Source: Triops longicaudatus
Taxonomy: Eukaryota; Arthropoda; Branchiopoda; Notostraca; Triopsidae
DNA: 64,000 nt
Assembly: GCA_022885665.1 (NCBI GenBank)
Contig: JAGQDJ010000051.1
Coordinates: forward strand, 553,155 to 617,154
Direction of reading: 5' to 3'
How positions within the stretch are numbered: the first letter of the stretch is position 1; each line of letters opens with the position of its first letter. The notes under the pieces are model-generated. The model was not told the DNA's origin and did not search any database. It saw nothing but the letters and a program-made list of their open reading frames with translations. Below are positions 40,701-51,627 of this stretch, one piece after another. Position numbers and translations under genes: made by a program.

Positions 40701-43700
40701 CCAAGAGTACAGCATGAATAACACTTTTGCCTTAACCCGACTATTAGCTTTCAAGCTGCCTTAATTACTTGTTCCATTGGAGCAATTAAGAAATTGTATT
40801 TCAGCTCCATTTCAAAGCTCTATTCCTTGGAATGTATCTCACGCGGGGTTTTCCTCTTTCCTGTTGCAAAGCAGCTTCCTCTTACGCGGTACAGACCCGC
40901 ATTACGTGTCGTTTTTAACCCATGCAACGTATCAGACCATGGTCACACGTGTCGCAGGAGCGTGTCACGATTAAGGATGATGTCCTTATTCGCTCAATTG
41001 AAAGTTTCACAGCCTTCAACTATCTTTCCTTCCCTTGCCTCAAAATGCCTTACGATTTTTAAAAAAGGGAATATTATGACGGTCCGCTTTAAAGTATGAA
41101 ACACAAGGGCTTCTCGACAGTGGATAAATTACACCAAATTGGGTAAAACTCTTTCAAGCTTGGGTAAATTTTCAAAGACTATAAATTATTCTGCAGTTTT
41201 CCATTTATAAAAATGGCTTTGCTTTTTAATTTGGAGACCTTCATAAAAAAGACCGGAATTATATTCGACTAACTGCCCACCTGAAGAAAATTTGGAATTG
41301 ATTTCTTAAAAATTTGTTTCTGAGAAGATTTGTATCCGAAAGAACTGAAATGCAAAAATAACGATAAACTTACCCACCAATTTATTGTTTTTGCTGTCGT
41401 TCGAAGGCTACGTGTTACATAACCGAAGTATAAGGAAATTACGAACAAAACGGTTGAGGCTTTCCCCAAACTACTCAGCGTTCCACTATCAATTTCTGAC
41501 AGTTAAGTTGACGTAATGATTATAGTAATGATTATAGCTTACCAAAGTATATTTTACAGAACGCTCTTTGTAAATTTGTAACAAGGGAGTAAAATTTCCA
41601 TGTTTTTAGGGAAAGCCTTCTCGAAAGTGATGTGCATTAAAACACGTGTTAAATGGTATCTTGTCCAAAACACAATTTATATTTGCCAGTAAGTTTTGGA
41701 ATAGTCTCCCGAAAAGCTTAGACCATTTTCGCCATTACTAACTGAAAAATTCGAATTTCATTCCTGTTAAAAAGAATTATCCTAAGATGGCTCAAATGAA
41801 TCTTTAAGTCAAAATTTCCGGCAGCTCGTTTCCCCAAAAACTCCTCAATGTGAGGTTTTCTAACAATTTATTAAAGGATTTTTTCCAAAATTCTCGATGA
41901 TCTGTGTTGAATGTTACAAACAAAAACCTTACTGCCGAAAACTTACGGGCAAATGTTGAGATGTTGTTTCCCCCAAAGCGCCTGCACCAGTTAGCGTTCT
42001 CTCAAACTTGATTTTCATGTCATTTTTATTTATTTTTTTTAAAATCTGTTGGGTAATGAAGGCTTTTTTATGTGATTTTGGGTAATGCGCGAAAACTATT
42101 GAGAAACACTGTTGTAACATAAATTAACTCGACCTATCCTAACCTTAAACTAGGCGAAACTAATTATTTTATCCAACCAAACCTGTCTGTACAGCGTACC
42201 ACACCAGATTATTTTATCTGCTGTGGTAATAGATACTCGTTATAGTAGTGAACTGAATTCTAAAACCCTTTAACATACTTCAACGAATGCCACAAGTTTT
42301 CAACCCCCCCCCCCCCCCGAGACACGAGATGACTAAAACTGGGCAGAATAAACCAAAGAGGACGACAACAAAGAGATTTTCCCTTTCATTGCTCGAAACG
42401 GAAACCTTACATTAACTCAAGTTATACAAAAAGCACTATAGAGTTCTTAACGTCCTCACTCATTAACTGAAAACAAAACAGTTTTGTCTCCCCCCCCCCC
42501 CCACACACACACAAAAATCTTAATAATGCTGGCAGGCCTTCAAATGTACGAGTTTTTCCTCTCACAGCTGAACAGGCGCGCATCCCACACGTCCCCAAGA
42601 TGGACGGAAGTCCTCCGTTTCCGTGTCTCCATTGGGCTCGTCTTGCCATCTTGCCAAACGCAACTCTTCCATCTTGATCGCAACACAAAAACCTATTCCG
42701 TCTTACTCCCTATGAGCTTACAGAGTACGTGAATATGTACGAAGTACTACCAAGCAGACGCCAATGGGGCATAATCGAAACCACTCAACCCATTCTATCG
42801 TCTTCCAACGATCTTCGTATTCCTCCCCCATCGTGTTCATTTCCTTGCTTATGCCTTACCACTGCGTCTACCCAAATTTCCTGTTTTTTTGATTCGCCGA
42901 CTTGCGACAGCAAAAACCCTGTTGGCTATCTGCATTCTTTGCCTTATTTTTACCCGTTCTTGCCAGGACTTGGAAATCCCCGAAATGAACAGACTTAAAG
43001 AATGTAACAATCCTGGACTAATCAAAGCCAATTTCCATGGTGTAGCTTCCATTCTGAATGAATTCTAGTGCAAGTTCGACACAAAATGCAGACGTTATTT
43101 ATTAATTCATTTCACGTACAAAACTGCTATAATAAACTTTCATGTGAGTCATCTTTAGCTACGAAAAATGAATAGACCTTTATTTTCTTGCACTTCGCCA
43201 AGTTTTACGTATTCTTCTTAGCAAGGCAGTAATCTTCATCGTGGAGCTTTGGACAAATTTCCTTCAGTAATGGTGTTTTGAGAGTAAGTTTTGGTGTCGC
43301 CGTCCCAAAAGTTCACCTTGTCAACACGTTTCGGGAACTGACCCTAACATAACATAACCGATCCTAACACAACAATCATCTTTCTGCGCTCTGCCACTGG
43401 AACCTCGTCCAATTCTTACACAAATCCAGTACCGTTAAGGGGCGTGAAACCCATTCTTTTTTTTACATTGTCACTGTTCGGTGAGGTCTACGAAAAGACA
43501 ACGAAACAAAGAAAGATTTACCCCATCAAGGCTAAAATTGGTCTAAAACTGCCCATTCCTTCCCCTCCGCCCACTTTTCTCCCCCTCTTTGTTCCTGCCT
43601 CCTCTACTTCCCTTATACCTTCTTCCACTTCTTGGTCCCATCTTCTAGAACCTTACCACCTTTTGGCCTGGCCCAAGAAGAAATTTGAATACTGTGCAAT

Positions 43701-46700
43701 GCGCACCGGTTTTCCTTGCCTTTCTTTCCTTGCTGGTTTCTTCCCCCTACAAAAGCTTTCGGATGAACATCTTTCTCCTTTTCCACCCCGGTTTTCTTTT
43801 CTTCCTCCTCTCCGTTCCAAAACTGTAAAGCATCCGCAAGCTGCAAAGACAATGATTTGCTTTATGCCTTCGGAACAAAAACCGAAATTCCCCGTCTCTA
43901 CTCAGCTTCCAACTCTTCCTCATCTCAGGAAACATGTTCAGTGAAGCGTTTACAGCTCAAAACTCGCCAATTCCCACATAGTTTATGTTCTTTCACAGCA
44001 GACTCACCCCAACGAGTGGGCCGAGTCATAAAGCACGCAAACCCAACCGAAACTAACACAATCTCCCAAGTTTCGCGTCTTATTTTCCCCCTTACAGCCG
44101 CCAAAGACCAACAAACTGAGCCTTGTAAAGAAAAGCGTCGGTTTAACAAAATCGGACCCAAGACATTCAGAAGAATTTACTGAAAAAATTAACTGGATCC
44201 ACTTTAGGTGGATTACATTAGGGTAAAATAAGCTAGTTTAGCTTAGTTTTAAGGTTAGGACAGGGCGAATTAAGTTATGAAAGGGAAAAACGATCCAATG
44301 CAAACATGTAATACCGTCAGCCACAGTGCGAACTTTTCGGTACGGTATCCTATAGAGGAAAATGCATTATTGCAACAATGAATCCTTTGGCCTTCGCCCT
44401 CAATGCTGACTCCCTTTGCTTGGTCCATTCGAGCTCCAAAACGTTGGTCAAGTTAGCCATTCAAACTCTATCACTGCACACCCCAAATTTCATTGTTGCC
44501 CAAATCTGTCTTTTCTTACCTAATAAAACAGCTGGTTTATGTTTAAAAACTCGTCATTAATTAAAGAAGGTGAATTCAGTCTTTGGGGTTTTTGTTCGAG
44601 GTGGACCAATAGAAAAATTTCTCAATAGCGAACTTCCTGGGGGACAAACAATAAACTTTCCGGTACAACCGAAGCTGGCACGTGACCTGTAGTTCGTTTA
44701 ATCGTTTTTTTAATTATTATTTTCTTTCCCAGGACCTTTTGAATCTTTCAGTGTCAGAACGTTCGCTAATAAAGGGCGCGTTACTGTGATGTTCTAACGA
44801 GTATTGGTTTAAAGCCCGTTCCTTTTTTCATGGGTGAAAATTTGCATTCAACGGAATTGCTCTGTTACGCTTTGCATTAGTGTGTGCGAAGTTGAGAAAT
44901 TACAAGGTTCCAAATGTTTAACTAGATCAAGTTTGTGAATACAAGGTTTGTTTTCATTTTGCGCTTGGTGTGGCGAGTTTGGAATTTCGGTGAATTTGAG
45001 TCGTAAATATTGGAACTAAGTTGTTATTTTTAACGAAGAAGGCGGCAAACAACTGAGATGTTGAGATAAAAGAACGAAGTTAAGAACTTTCACTACTGTT
45101 TGATTTGTAATACCGCAACTGGGGGAAAAGAATGGAGTGCTGTTGTAGAAAATGACGTGGTCTATTGTTTGTAGCATTGTTCGAGCCTCTTTCGTGGTAA
45201 ATTTTGGCATGCAGTCGCCTTTTTCGGGTAGAAAAGTTTTTTGGAGCGACCAGTTTTAGGACTGCTTCAAGGAACACGGAGATAATTAGATTTTTTATGG
45301 TAAGGAATAGTAAAAACACAATAAAATTCTACAAAGGTTTCGTCCAAACTGAATTGGAAAGTTTTATTGTTTTGAATTTTTAAACTGTCCCATTTGCATG
45401 AGTTAATTTTCCAGGGTGGTGTCTGGCTGTAAGAATCATAATTATGATCTGTTAGCTTAGTCTTATCTTTTAGTGAAATCACTACCATTCGTAGTCAAAA
45501 GGGAGTGTTACTATGAGAAACTATTTTTTCGTTATTTTATAACGGTTTGCGCTCGTTACTCCTCAAGTGTGTACCTTTGGGGAAAAAAGAGTCAATTTAA
45601 AGTGATTTTTCAAAATGGGATAATATTAGGGAGATTAATCATATCTCGAGAGTTGTGTACAGAACAATTTAAAATACTAAAATGTGTCGAATTGAAAAGA
45701 TTTTTCCTTTTAGTACACTATTTTGTTCTGTGATTTTTTATTATTTTTCGCTGAAAGTGAGTTTGGAGTCATGATAGACTGCAGGGTTGAACATATGGAG
45801 GTTTCGAGTGCTGTTGAGTGGAACGAACGGTTTGGGAGCTTTGCTTGTTCTGGATTCTTTCTTTTTTGCCTCCTTGCTACGTTTCCTTAACAACAGCTGA
45901 GAAAATTCACACTTTTTTGTGTCGGCTTTTGTCTGGCTGCTAACTCCCTACCGCATTGCTTCTTCGGCTGTGGTGATAGAAGAGACAATAAAAAAGGGTT
46001 CACAAATGTGACAAACTACATAAAGATTTCCATTTGTCTCTAACAATGTACCACAACCTAGTTCTTTATTTCCCTATTGGGAGGATGGGAATTGTTGTCA
46101 AACTCATGCAAATTAATAATTGCTTTTTTTAACCAATCAAGGATTTTTCTTTTGAAACCATCGTATGCATAGCATACGTTCAATCAAGGATTGTTGGAGA
46201 GAAACAAAAGAAGTTGCAACTGCTCAGTTAGTTTTATTAACTAAAAGTTAAAAGAAGACGTCTGAAGTTTCTTTAAGAAGTTTTGCCTTGCAAGAGCTCT
46301 AATTGAATGTCACTGCATAAAATTAGTAGTATTGTCAAACGTAGATCAAATTGCGTTCAGGAAAGTTCATTTCACGGGATCTTCTGTAGTTCTTGTAATT
46401 CCGTTGTTACATCCACGAAATTCTTCATCTCATGAATGGTCGTTCTGATAAGTTTGATTTACTGTGCGTAACAATGAAAAGTGAAGAAACGTTCTGAATT
46501 GCTGAGTGCAATTTATTGTTAATAGCTTCCCCTGGCCAACTTTGACATGCTTTGCTCACAAAATAGCTGTTCTCTTGAGTTTTAGAAGACTCGTGTTCGT
46601 TGCACTCCAACGCATAAGAAAAATAAACTAAATTTATCGTCTTTATGTTTCAGTCCCTGTATGTGGCCTGTTGGGTTACGGGGTTCTTTGTTCTTTCATC

Positions 46701-49662
46701 TTTTACAGGCTGATTTAACAAAAAAAAAAAAAGTCGTGTTGGCCTTGCTAATTCAATCAGGTTGCCAGTGGGCCAGTTGGAGAGAAACTGTTCACTTGAG
46801 GGTTGAGCGAGAAAGTGCAATGCCATTGCACGTCTTTCAGCGTCCAGCACAAGAATATCCAAGAATGAAAACACCTGGGTGCTGTAAAACTCAGCCAAGC
46901 GTAAAATGAACCTCATCTCCTATGCTAGGATTTCAAATAGATGGGATTTTAACTAGCTAGTTGTCATTATGCTATTTCCTAGCATAACTTTGCTCATCTA
47001 ACATAAAAATCAATAAAGGAATCGAAAAGGAGGGCAAATTTGGGATCGTTGCACATACTCGTCCATCAATTGGTATTTTAGAGTATTACAGTGGCATTCA
47101 TTTCGGATGAACAAATGGAACGAAAAATTCTTCTTTAAATAATCGCACGTTCTAACTTAAATTAGCTCTTGTCTTAAATTAGCTGCTTAAATCTAAGTTA
47201 TTTCAGTCTGATTTCAGGTTAGGATGTTAAAATAAGTTAGGTTCGCCACACACAAGATTAAGTTGGGTAACACTGAGCTCGGTTTCTCTAGTTTTAATAT
47301 AAATGGGATAAAATGAAGTTAGATTTGTCAAAATCGAGGTCGGGATATGTAAAATTGAGTTACTTCAGCCTAGTTTAAAGTTAGTGTAAGATAGAAATAT
47401 GTTATGTTGGTCTGGTTTCAGGTTAAGGTAGCTTGAAATAGGTTAGGTTTGTCTACTTTAAGGATAGGTTAACAAACATTGATTTAGATTTGTCTCATTC
47501 AAGGTTAGGTCGAGTAAAATTAAAATTATTTTATCTAGTTCGAAGTTAAATTTCAAAAATTTAAGTCAGTTTAGCGTAGTTTGAGGATAGGATAGGTATA
47601 AATAAGTCATGTTAGTCCGGTTTAAGGTTAGGTTACCTTGTATAAGTAGTTCTGTCTAATTCGTTGAAGTTAAAATTGAATTTTTTTAATTTAATAATTC
47701 TTCTCTTCCGGATTGATCTGAAACTGTACTAACGACAAATGCAATAGAAATTTTTAGACGGGTAGAAAAAGCGATGCATGTTTCTAACTTCGGGTGTAGG
47801 TTTCTGTCTTCACGGAACTCGGTTACAAATTCATGTTACTTTCATCAAAGCAAGAAACAATATCCAAAACTACGCACGTTTCAATGTTGAAGAAGTCATT
47901 TAATTGCAACGTTAACTGACATACTTTATAAGCCTGACAAAATTAACTTAATTACGGTCCCAGTTTCCTTTTTTTTTATACACCGAACACGACAGTCGCC
48001 CGAATTCCTCAAAGTCCCAAACTTTTGGCACCGATCTCGAAATCCTCTCTAATCATAACTAACAAGCTGTGGTCTGCTATTTGTTACGCGAAAAAGAATC
48101 GAAGTCCAACTCAGGCTCCGTGAAGATAAAGCCCGACCTCTTCCTCGGCTTTTCAGGAGCTTTCAATGCTTTCCAGATGAAGAATATCACAAACTTCCGG
48201 TGCCCTATGCCTTCACAAGAAAAAAAAACTATCCCTTGACTAATAAGATAACATTAACAGAAAGAATCTGTAAATCTGTATACGGAATGTTCCTGGACGA
48301 AATTCTGGAAGGAAAAAAGGCAAGTTTACCTCTACTGTAAGTTGCGAACCGAACCGTTAAGCCCGCGCATAATACAGCCCATTGAACGTTGGCGTTAGAC
48401 TATAGCAGCACATTCTTGAGATTTTGTGCCCCCGCAGATCATAAATTGCCCTGCCTGACGTTACACTAATTTAACATCATTGAAAAGAGTGTGGCGGTAA
48501 ACTTTTATACACTTCTTTTTGCTTCCTTCTCTGCTCTCCCTTCCATTGCTTACGACTACTGCCGCTGGTACTGGCTATTAACAACCAAAACATCGACCCA
48601 TAAAAAGCAAATGGCTGTACATTAGCTTATCTTACGCACTCAACTCACTTTTAGGCGCTGAACTCCAAATGTATTACACTGCTCGTTAAAAAGTGGGACG
48701 CTGATACGCAACTTACGCACTTACGCGTACTCCTTTTCTTGCAATATTTCCTCGAAAAAAATGAGAATTTCAAATGCGACTTGCGAAAACGATACCCGTT
48801 GTATTGACACTCCGTTCGTTATAATGTTTTACTGATTTGACTACGCATAATGCGACTAGGCCGAAGTATTTCGTACATCCAAGTTTACTGGGAAGCGAGG
48901 ATCATAATAAGCAGTTCACACCTATGGTTAAAACCCATTTCCTAACACCCGTTTTTCACAGCCAACTTAAGGTCATATAAAAGTGGTACAGGAGATTTGG
49001 CGCTTATAGCGTTATTCGTCCTGTTTTTTTTTACGGGCAAGGAAAATTTAACTGTTGACTATCGTATGCCGCATTCGCCAAGACACGACACTATGCCAAT
49101 CGAACGTTACTGGGTAACAATGAAAAATCCCCCTGCCTTGCTATAGGTTATGGGAGGCTGGAGTCACGCAACTGCCGTGGTGTTAGCAATGGGTACTTTG
49201 CTTGGCTCGTTTTTATACCGTTTGAAGTTCTAAATAAACTGATATGAGCGCTACGGTCTTCGAGGCTTTAAGTGTACCAGTTTTTAAGGACATTGTATTT
49301 AGGACGCAATTTGCTACGAAAAGTAGAGAAAAAAGAACGGGAGAAGAACGACAAGCCAAATGTTCTTAGGGAGAACTATGTATAGCCGCAATTAACGGCT
49401 CGGGACATTCTGTATGGGGAGAACAAAGGCCTTTTATCTGTCTCTTTCATCTCAAGAATGGAAGCTGCAATGTTGGGCTCGTAAATTACAGAAAGTTGCA
49501 GAGGAAAAACTTACCCAGCGTGTAAGGTAGGGAAGCCAGGAGGAGAGTAATAATCCATACAGCGAGATAACAGTCGTGGTGTGATGCAAAGAACGTTCTT
49601 CTCCATAAACACTGCCAAGTACTTCCAAAGGTTTGATGGTGCTTTTTCACGGCACACGACAT
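10647..49662 (-). CDS. fra: Netrin receptor Frazzled/DCC/neogenin, 24 exons
   Basis: Single-pass receptor for netrin in axon guidance (family knowledge). Exons in transcription order: 49662-49515, 27810-27645, 25937-25792, 24207-23920, 22733-22580, 22439-22297, 22160-22012, 21146-21020, 19794-19584, 19188-18903, 16702-16493, 16304-15989, 15687-15529, 15465-15260, 15062-14907, 14801-14444, 14161-14120, 14009-13862, 13796-13561, 12985-12887, 12737-12600, 11565-11269, 11143-10980, 10742-10647. Every junction keeps phase and the sum is 4,443 nt (1,480 residues plus stop), within the family range. Order: signal peptide; four Ig (~55-440); six FN3 (~465-1070); transmembrane helix ~1094-1119; P1 motif (PPDLWIHHDQMEMK) ~1153-1167; P3 motif at the end (EEMANLEGLM-like, here QEMANLEGLMRDLNAITA). 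One intron uses GC-AG. Exon 1 is inferred from phase, a strong donor and its signal peptide; an in-frame ATG at 49788 is an alternative start. The body of the gene is very secure, exon 1 less so. Confidence 0.92.
10817..10833. repeat. Poly-C tract, 17 bases
   Basis: Uninterrupted run of 17 C in the intron before the last frazzled exon. It is the longest of several C or G runs in this AT-rich window. Confidence 0.85.
13168..13334. mobile_element. 167-bp pogo/Tigger-like miniature element (MITE)
   Basis: It begins CAGTGGAATCCGCTTAATTA and its reverse complement begins CAGTGGAACTTAGTTAATG, giving terminal inverted repeats of about 20 bases. TA dinucleotides sit directly outside both ends (13166-13167 and 13335-13336), as expected of TA target-site duplication by Tc1/mariner/pogo elements. 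No coding capacity. It sits in the frazzled intron between the exons at 13561-13796 and 12887-12985. Confidence 0.6.
13561..14009 (-). CDS. fra: frazzled exons 18-19: transmembrane segment and P1 motif
   Basis: Exon 18 (14009-13862) encodes a hydrophobic stretch of about 25 residues (TLFIILGVAAAIIVILGAV onward) followed by CRRC, the expected stop-transfer end. Exon 19 (13796-13561) holds DLWIHHDQMEMK, the P1 motif shared by DCC-family tails. The join is phase 2 (GG plus G, giving Gly). Confidence 0.93.
14120..14161 (-). CDS. fra: frazzled 42-nt juxtamembrane cassette exon
   Basis: Bounded by ...CATAG at its 5' side and a G|GTGGGT donor. It starts and ends in phase 1, so including it adds exactly 14 residues (about NGMVVSDLSTGARD) between the sixth FN3 domain and the membrane, while skipping it leaves the frame open. 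It is a candidate alternative exon; no transcript evidence is available here. Confidence 0.65.
14444..19794 (-). CDS. fra: frazzled FN3 block (six fibronectin type III domains, exons 9-16)
   Basis: Eight exons encode six consecutive FN3 domains. Each shows the early Trp strand (VTLKWKEP, ILATWQPP, IIVRWEPP, ITVSWTPP, VVLYWTD, VNLNWQPP) and a late L-x-P-x-x-x-Y strand (LLPDKKYYMRV, LTQETEYQIKV, LKPNTQYEFTV, LTPETTYFFKI). Four of the domains are split by an intron near the middle. In the family the fourth to sixth FN3 domains contact netrin. Confidence 0.93.
16703..18902 (-). other. Intron 10 of frazzled (2.2 kb)
   Basis: Canonical GT at 18902-18901 and AG before 16702. It contains only simple AT-rich sequence, a C run near 17635-17644 and short chance frames. 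A segment near 17420-17480 resembles sequence near 42583-42630 (both contain AAGATGGACGGAAG), so it may be a dispersed repeat. Confidence 0.6.
19795..21019 (-). other. Intron 8 of frazzled (1.2 kb)
   Basis: Bounded by G|GTAGCG at 21020/21019 and TAG before 19794. AT-rich; no exon, RNA gene or mobile element recognised in it. Confidence 0.6.
21020..27810 (-). CDS. fra: frazzled Ig block (four immunoglobulin domains, exons 2-8)
   Basis: Seven exons encode four Ig domains, each with paired Cys and the Trp core: LLDC..IEWKRDG..YQCVASS (exons 2-3); LTCQ..VHWLKED..YRCNAT (exon 4, a whole domain); LDCAANG..ITWLKDG..YQCRAEN (exons 5-6); LECDVYG..IQWMKNG..YQCMGSN (exons 7-8). The Asp-Ala/Glu-Gly-Tyr-x-Cys strands are clear. 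These domains form the membrane-distal end of DCC-family receptors. Confidence 0.94.
22734..23919 (-). other. Probable GC-AG intron of frazzled
   Basis: The exon ending at 23920 is followed on the minus strand by GCAATT rather than GT. Using AAG|GCAATT joins phase 1 to the TA-starting exon at 22733 and restores a clean Ig2-Ig3 linker. The nearest canonical donor (CGC|GTACTC, six codons earlier) gives the wrong phase. GC-AG introns are a known minor class with the AG|GCAAG consensus. Confidence 0.65.
22836..22963. mobile_element. 128-bp pogo-like miniature element (MITE)
   Basis: The left end reads CAGTCAAAACTCACTACAAC and the reverse complement of the right end reads CAATCAAATGTCGCTATAAT. 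Both are flanked by TA. The interior includes a (GGT)n stretch near 22866-22882. It is non-coding, inside the frazzled GC-AG intron. Confidence 0.55.
24208..25791 (-). other. Intron 3 of frazzled (1.6 kb)
   Basis: Canonical GT at 25791-25790 and CAG before 24207. AT-rich. Near 24896-24910 a stretch reads CAGTAGAACCCTC on the minus strand, like one end of the pogo-type elements, but no partner end was found. Confidence 0.5.
26422..27082. mobile_element. Non-autonomous pogo/Tigger-like element, about 660 bp
   Basis: The left end reads CAGTGTTGCTTCGTACAACG and the reverse complement of the right end reads CAGTGGTGGCTCGTACAACG, a clear terminal inverted repeat of more than 20 bases. TA precedes the left end; on the right TA is displaced by two bases. 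There is no transposase frame. It lies in intron 2 of frazzled. Confidence 0.55.
29735..30200. repeat. Degenerate ~41-bp tandem repeat block, GGTTAGG orientation
   Basis: About ten diverged units of 39-43 bases, each carrying a variant of AAGTTAGTTTAGTCTAGTTT followed by AAGGTTAGGTT. Copies differ at many positions, so the block looks old. Confidence 0.6.
33775..33880. repeat. Short block of the ~41-bp repeat, reverse orientation
   Basis: Two to three diverged units reading AACCTTGGATTA, AACCTTAATATAGTC and AACCTCAAGCTAG, the reverse-complement form of the repeat seen at 29735-30200. Confidence 0.45.
35078..35310. repeat. Degenerate ~41-bp repeat block, reverse orientation
   Basis: Five to six units with CTAACCTAACTT, CAACCTTAAATCAG, CTAACCTAATCTTAAACTAGG and CAACCTAACCTCAAATTAG. 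It ends at a G homopolymer (35307-35317). Opposite orientation to the blocks at 29.7 and 47.2 kb. Confidence 0.55.
42118..42205. repeat. Short block of the ~41-bp repeat, reverse orientation
   Basis: About two units: CTATCCTAACCTTAAACTAG then GCGAAACTAATTATTTTATC and CCAACCAAACCTG, matching the reverse-oriented consensus. Confidence 0.45.
44200..44280. repeat. Short block of the ~41-bp repeat, forward orientation
   Basis: About two units with TTAGGGTAAAATAAGCTAG and TTTAGCTTAGTTTTAAGGTT followed by AGGACAGGG. Confidence 0.45.
47155..47670. repeat. Largest degenerate ~41-bp tandem repeat block, forward orientation
   Basis: Roughly twelve consecutive units of 39-43 bases can be laid under each other. 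Common features are an AAATTAAGTTA start, a TTNGTCTAGTTT middle and an AAGGTTAGGTTNNGTA end. Units vary strongly. The block lies in the predicted first intron of frazzled. Confidence 0.6.
49515..49662 (-). CDS. fra: frazzled exon 1 (predicted): start codon and signal peptide
   Basis: ATG at 49662, 49 codons, then a strong donor G|GTAAGT. It encodes a basic stretch followed by a hydrophobic core (CYLAVWIITLLLASLPYTL) ending at the splice site; the joined residue is Ala, giving a plausible cleavage area just before SGGDPDLG of Ig1. Its phase fits the first Ig exon 21.7 kb away and makes the whole coding length a multiple of three. The frame stays open upstream to an ATG at 49788, so the true start could be there. 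An unseen intermediate exon cannot be excluded. Confidence 0.6.
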
Positions 49663-51627
49663 TTTGGCTAAGTTGAGTATTAAGGCATTGGGATTTGCCT
49701 GATGAGGGTTGAGCACGCAGTGCACTGAAGCTTCGGTAGGCTGAGGCGGTTGAGGCCTAGCCTTGAAGCAGGGAAGCCTAGCATTCATGGGTTCCAATGC
49801 ACTTCCACAAACACTCAACAATGAAAACACGCTCAAGGGTTATTCAGATATTAAGAACGGACTTGAGACTGCGTCATCTCAAAAAGGCAGCACAATAGAT
49901 AAAAATAATACTAGGACACCAACACATTGTGGGTAACGAAGGTAACTCACAGAGAATGTTACCAACGTCCAACACACAAGACAGCTAGCGTCCAACACAA
50001 TGATAAAACAGCGGAGCAGGCGGGAGGCTGAGTCTTGCGGCGCTGTGGCTCAACTAAGCAGTCCCTTTTCTAATTTCTTTTTATAGTGCTCTGGTTATAG
50101 CTATACTTTATAAAAATTAAAATTTAAAATTAAAATTTATATTTAATTTAAAATTGAATAGCTTTTACGGTTAAAATAACGAATTTCTAAAGTAGGAAAT
50201 TATTCAAAAAGACAGCCCATTAGCTAGCTGTACTAGTCCGTCTGCGATATCTTTGGGTGTAAAAAGAAAGCGGGAACTTTCAAACTTGTACTGAATGAGA
50301 AAGAAACATTTGCGTTTCAAAGTGTATTCTAGAAACTTAAACTATTAACCAACTTAAGAAATTTATTTCCTTTACTTAGATTTTACAAAATGACTTTTTG
50401 AAGTTGAGTGACTGCTACAGAAAAGTAAAAATAAAGGCCTTTTCTTCAACGAAAGATCAACCACGCCATCTATGAGGTAACTAGAAATCATAAAGATAGG
50501 GAGCCTTTTTGCTGGCGCGGAGTCGTACGATATTTGCCGAAAGAATCGCGCTATTTCGAACCTAATATCTTGCAAAAGAAGTATTTATTTCAAATAAAAT
50601 TAAAACTTCTTCAAATAAAATTCACGCACGTTGGCGAGCTGAAGAATAAAGTTGGCGAATCGATAATTGTGGAAATTGAATATTGATATAAAAATTTGCA
50701 AAATAAAGGCATCCCTATTATGCGCTCCACCTTGACAGAGGATGTGTCTGATTCTCGTATTTCGTCACACGTTCTTCATATTCGTAAACTTGGAAGGTTT
50801 TACTAACTTTCGTTTCATTCAGTTACATTGTCTTTCATTTTCTTCAGTTTATATTAGCTTACAGGTCACAACAGCCGATCCAACAGGTAGCAAATATTAG
50901 CTCAGTGGAAACACGTTTGCATTCAGAATCATGTTTTGTGAGTCATATGGTCTACCCTTCCTTCTAATGCTTACACTCTTATTTTCCTATATTTTTCTCG
51001 TTCTTAACGTTAACTTTTCCAACCAACAGCGCCTTTCCCTACAGGAAATTTCATCGTTAGTACACGGAAATACACGATAATAATTGCAAGTTTATAGATG
51101 AGTTAAATTCTGCGAAATAGACACATTGATTATCACATTTGTGTGTAATAAAATAAAATTTCTGGTCAGAATATAATATTTTCGATGATTGGCCAGCGCT
51201 GTTGTGACCATACACGCTGGTTGGCTGTAGTCTAATGATGTACGCTTTTGGAAATCCAAACTCTAGCGACCACGACGGCCTAATTTTCTTCTAAATAACC
51301 TAGCTTTGCTCTTTTTTTTTTCACGTAATTGACTGCATACTGGAAAATTCGCATTGAAGCGGTGACGGCACGAGGAAGTGACTAATTAAATGCTTTATTC
51401 GTATTGACTCTTCGAAAGGCACACATTTCTCATGAATGAATACAAAATTTTGCCAACAAACGCTCGTAAAATTTGCATTCTTTCGTTATACGTATCTAAA
51501 ACTTGGAGAAAAAAATCATTTGACACACTTTAGTAAATAAATAAGATTGCACCACACGCGAATTTAAGTCATCATTCTGGAAGCCTTTCCATCAAAACAA
51601 GAATTCCCCTCAATGTAAAATAATCCT
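49663..51627. other. Intergenic: frazzled 5' side and unc-45 3' side
   Basis: Should contain the frazzled leader and promoter (near 49.7-50 kb) and the unc-45 3' UTR. A minus-strand AATAAA at 51394-51399 lies about 230 bases past the unc-45 stop and is the best poly(A) signal seen. No other gene recognised. Confidence 0.5.

Larger units (their letters stand above)
27811..49514 (-). other. Predicted intron 1 of frazzled (21.7 kb), no exons recognised
   Basis: Joins the signal-peptide exon to the first Ig exon with phase 1 (G plus CG, giving Ala). I found no convincing coding exon here. The longest open frame (33934-34560, plus, 208 codons) has no recognised domain. It contains several blocks of a degenerate ~41-bp repeat, C and G homopolymers and an A-rich tract near 32469-32504. 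Enhancers are expected in a long first intron but none can be pointed to. Confidence 0.5.

Noticed and set aside
43444..43944. 166-codon plus-strand frame
   Set aside because: Low-complexity Pro/Ser/Phe-rich sequence from a pyrimidine-rich tract; the opposite strand is equally open.
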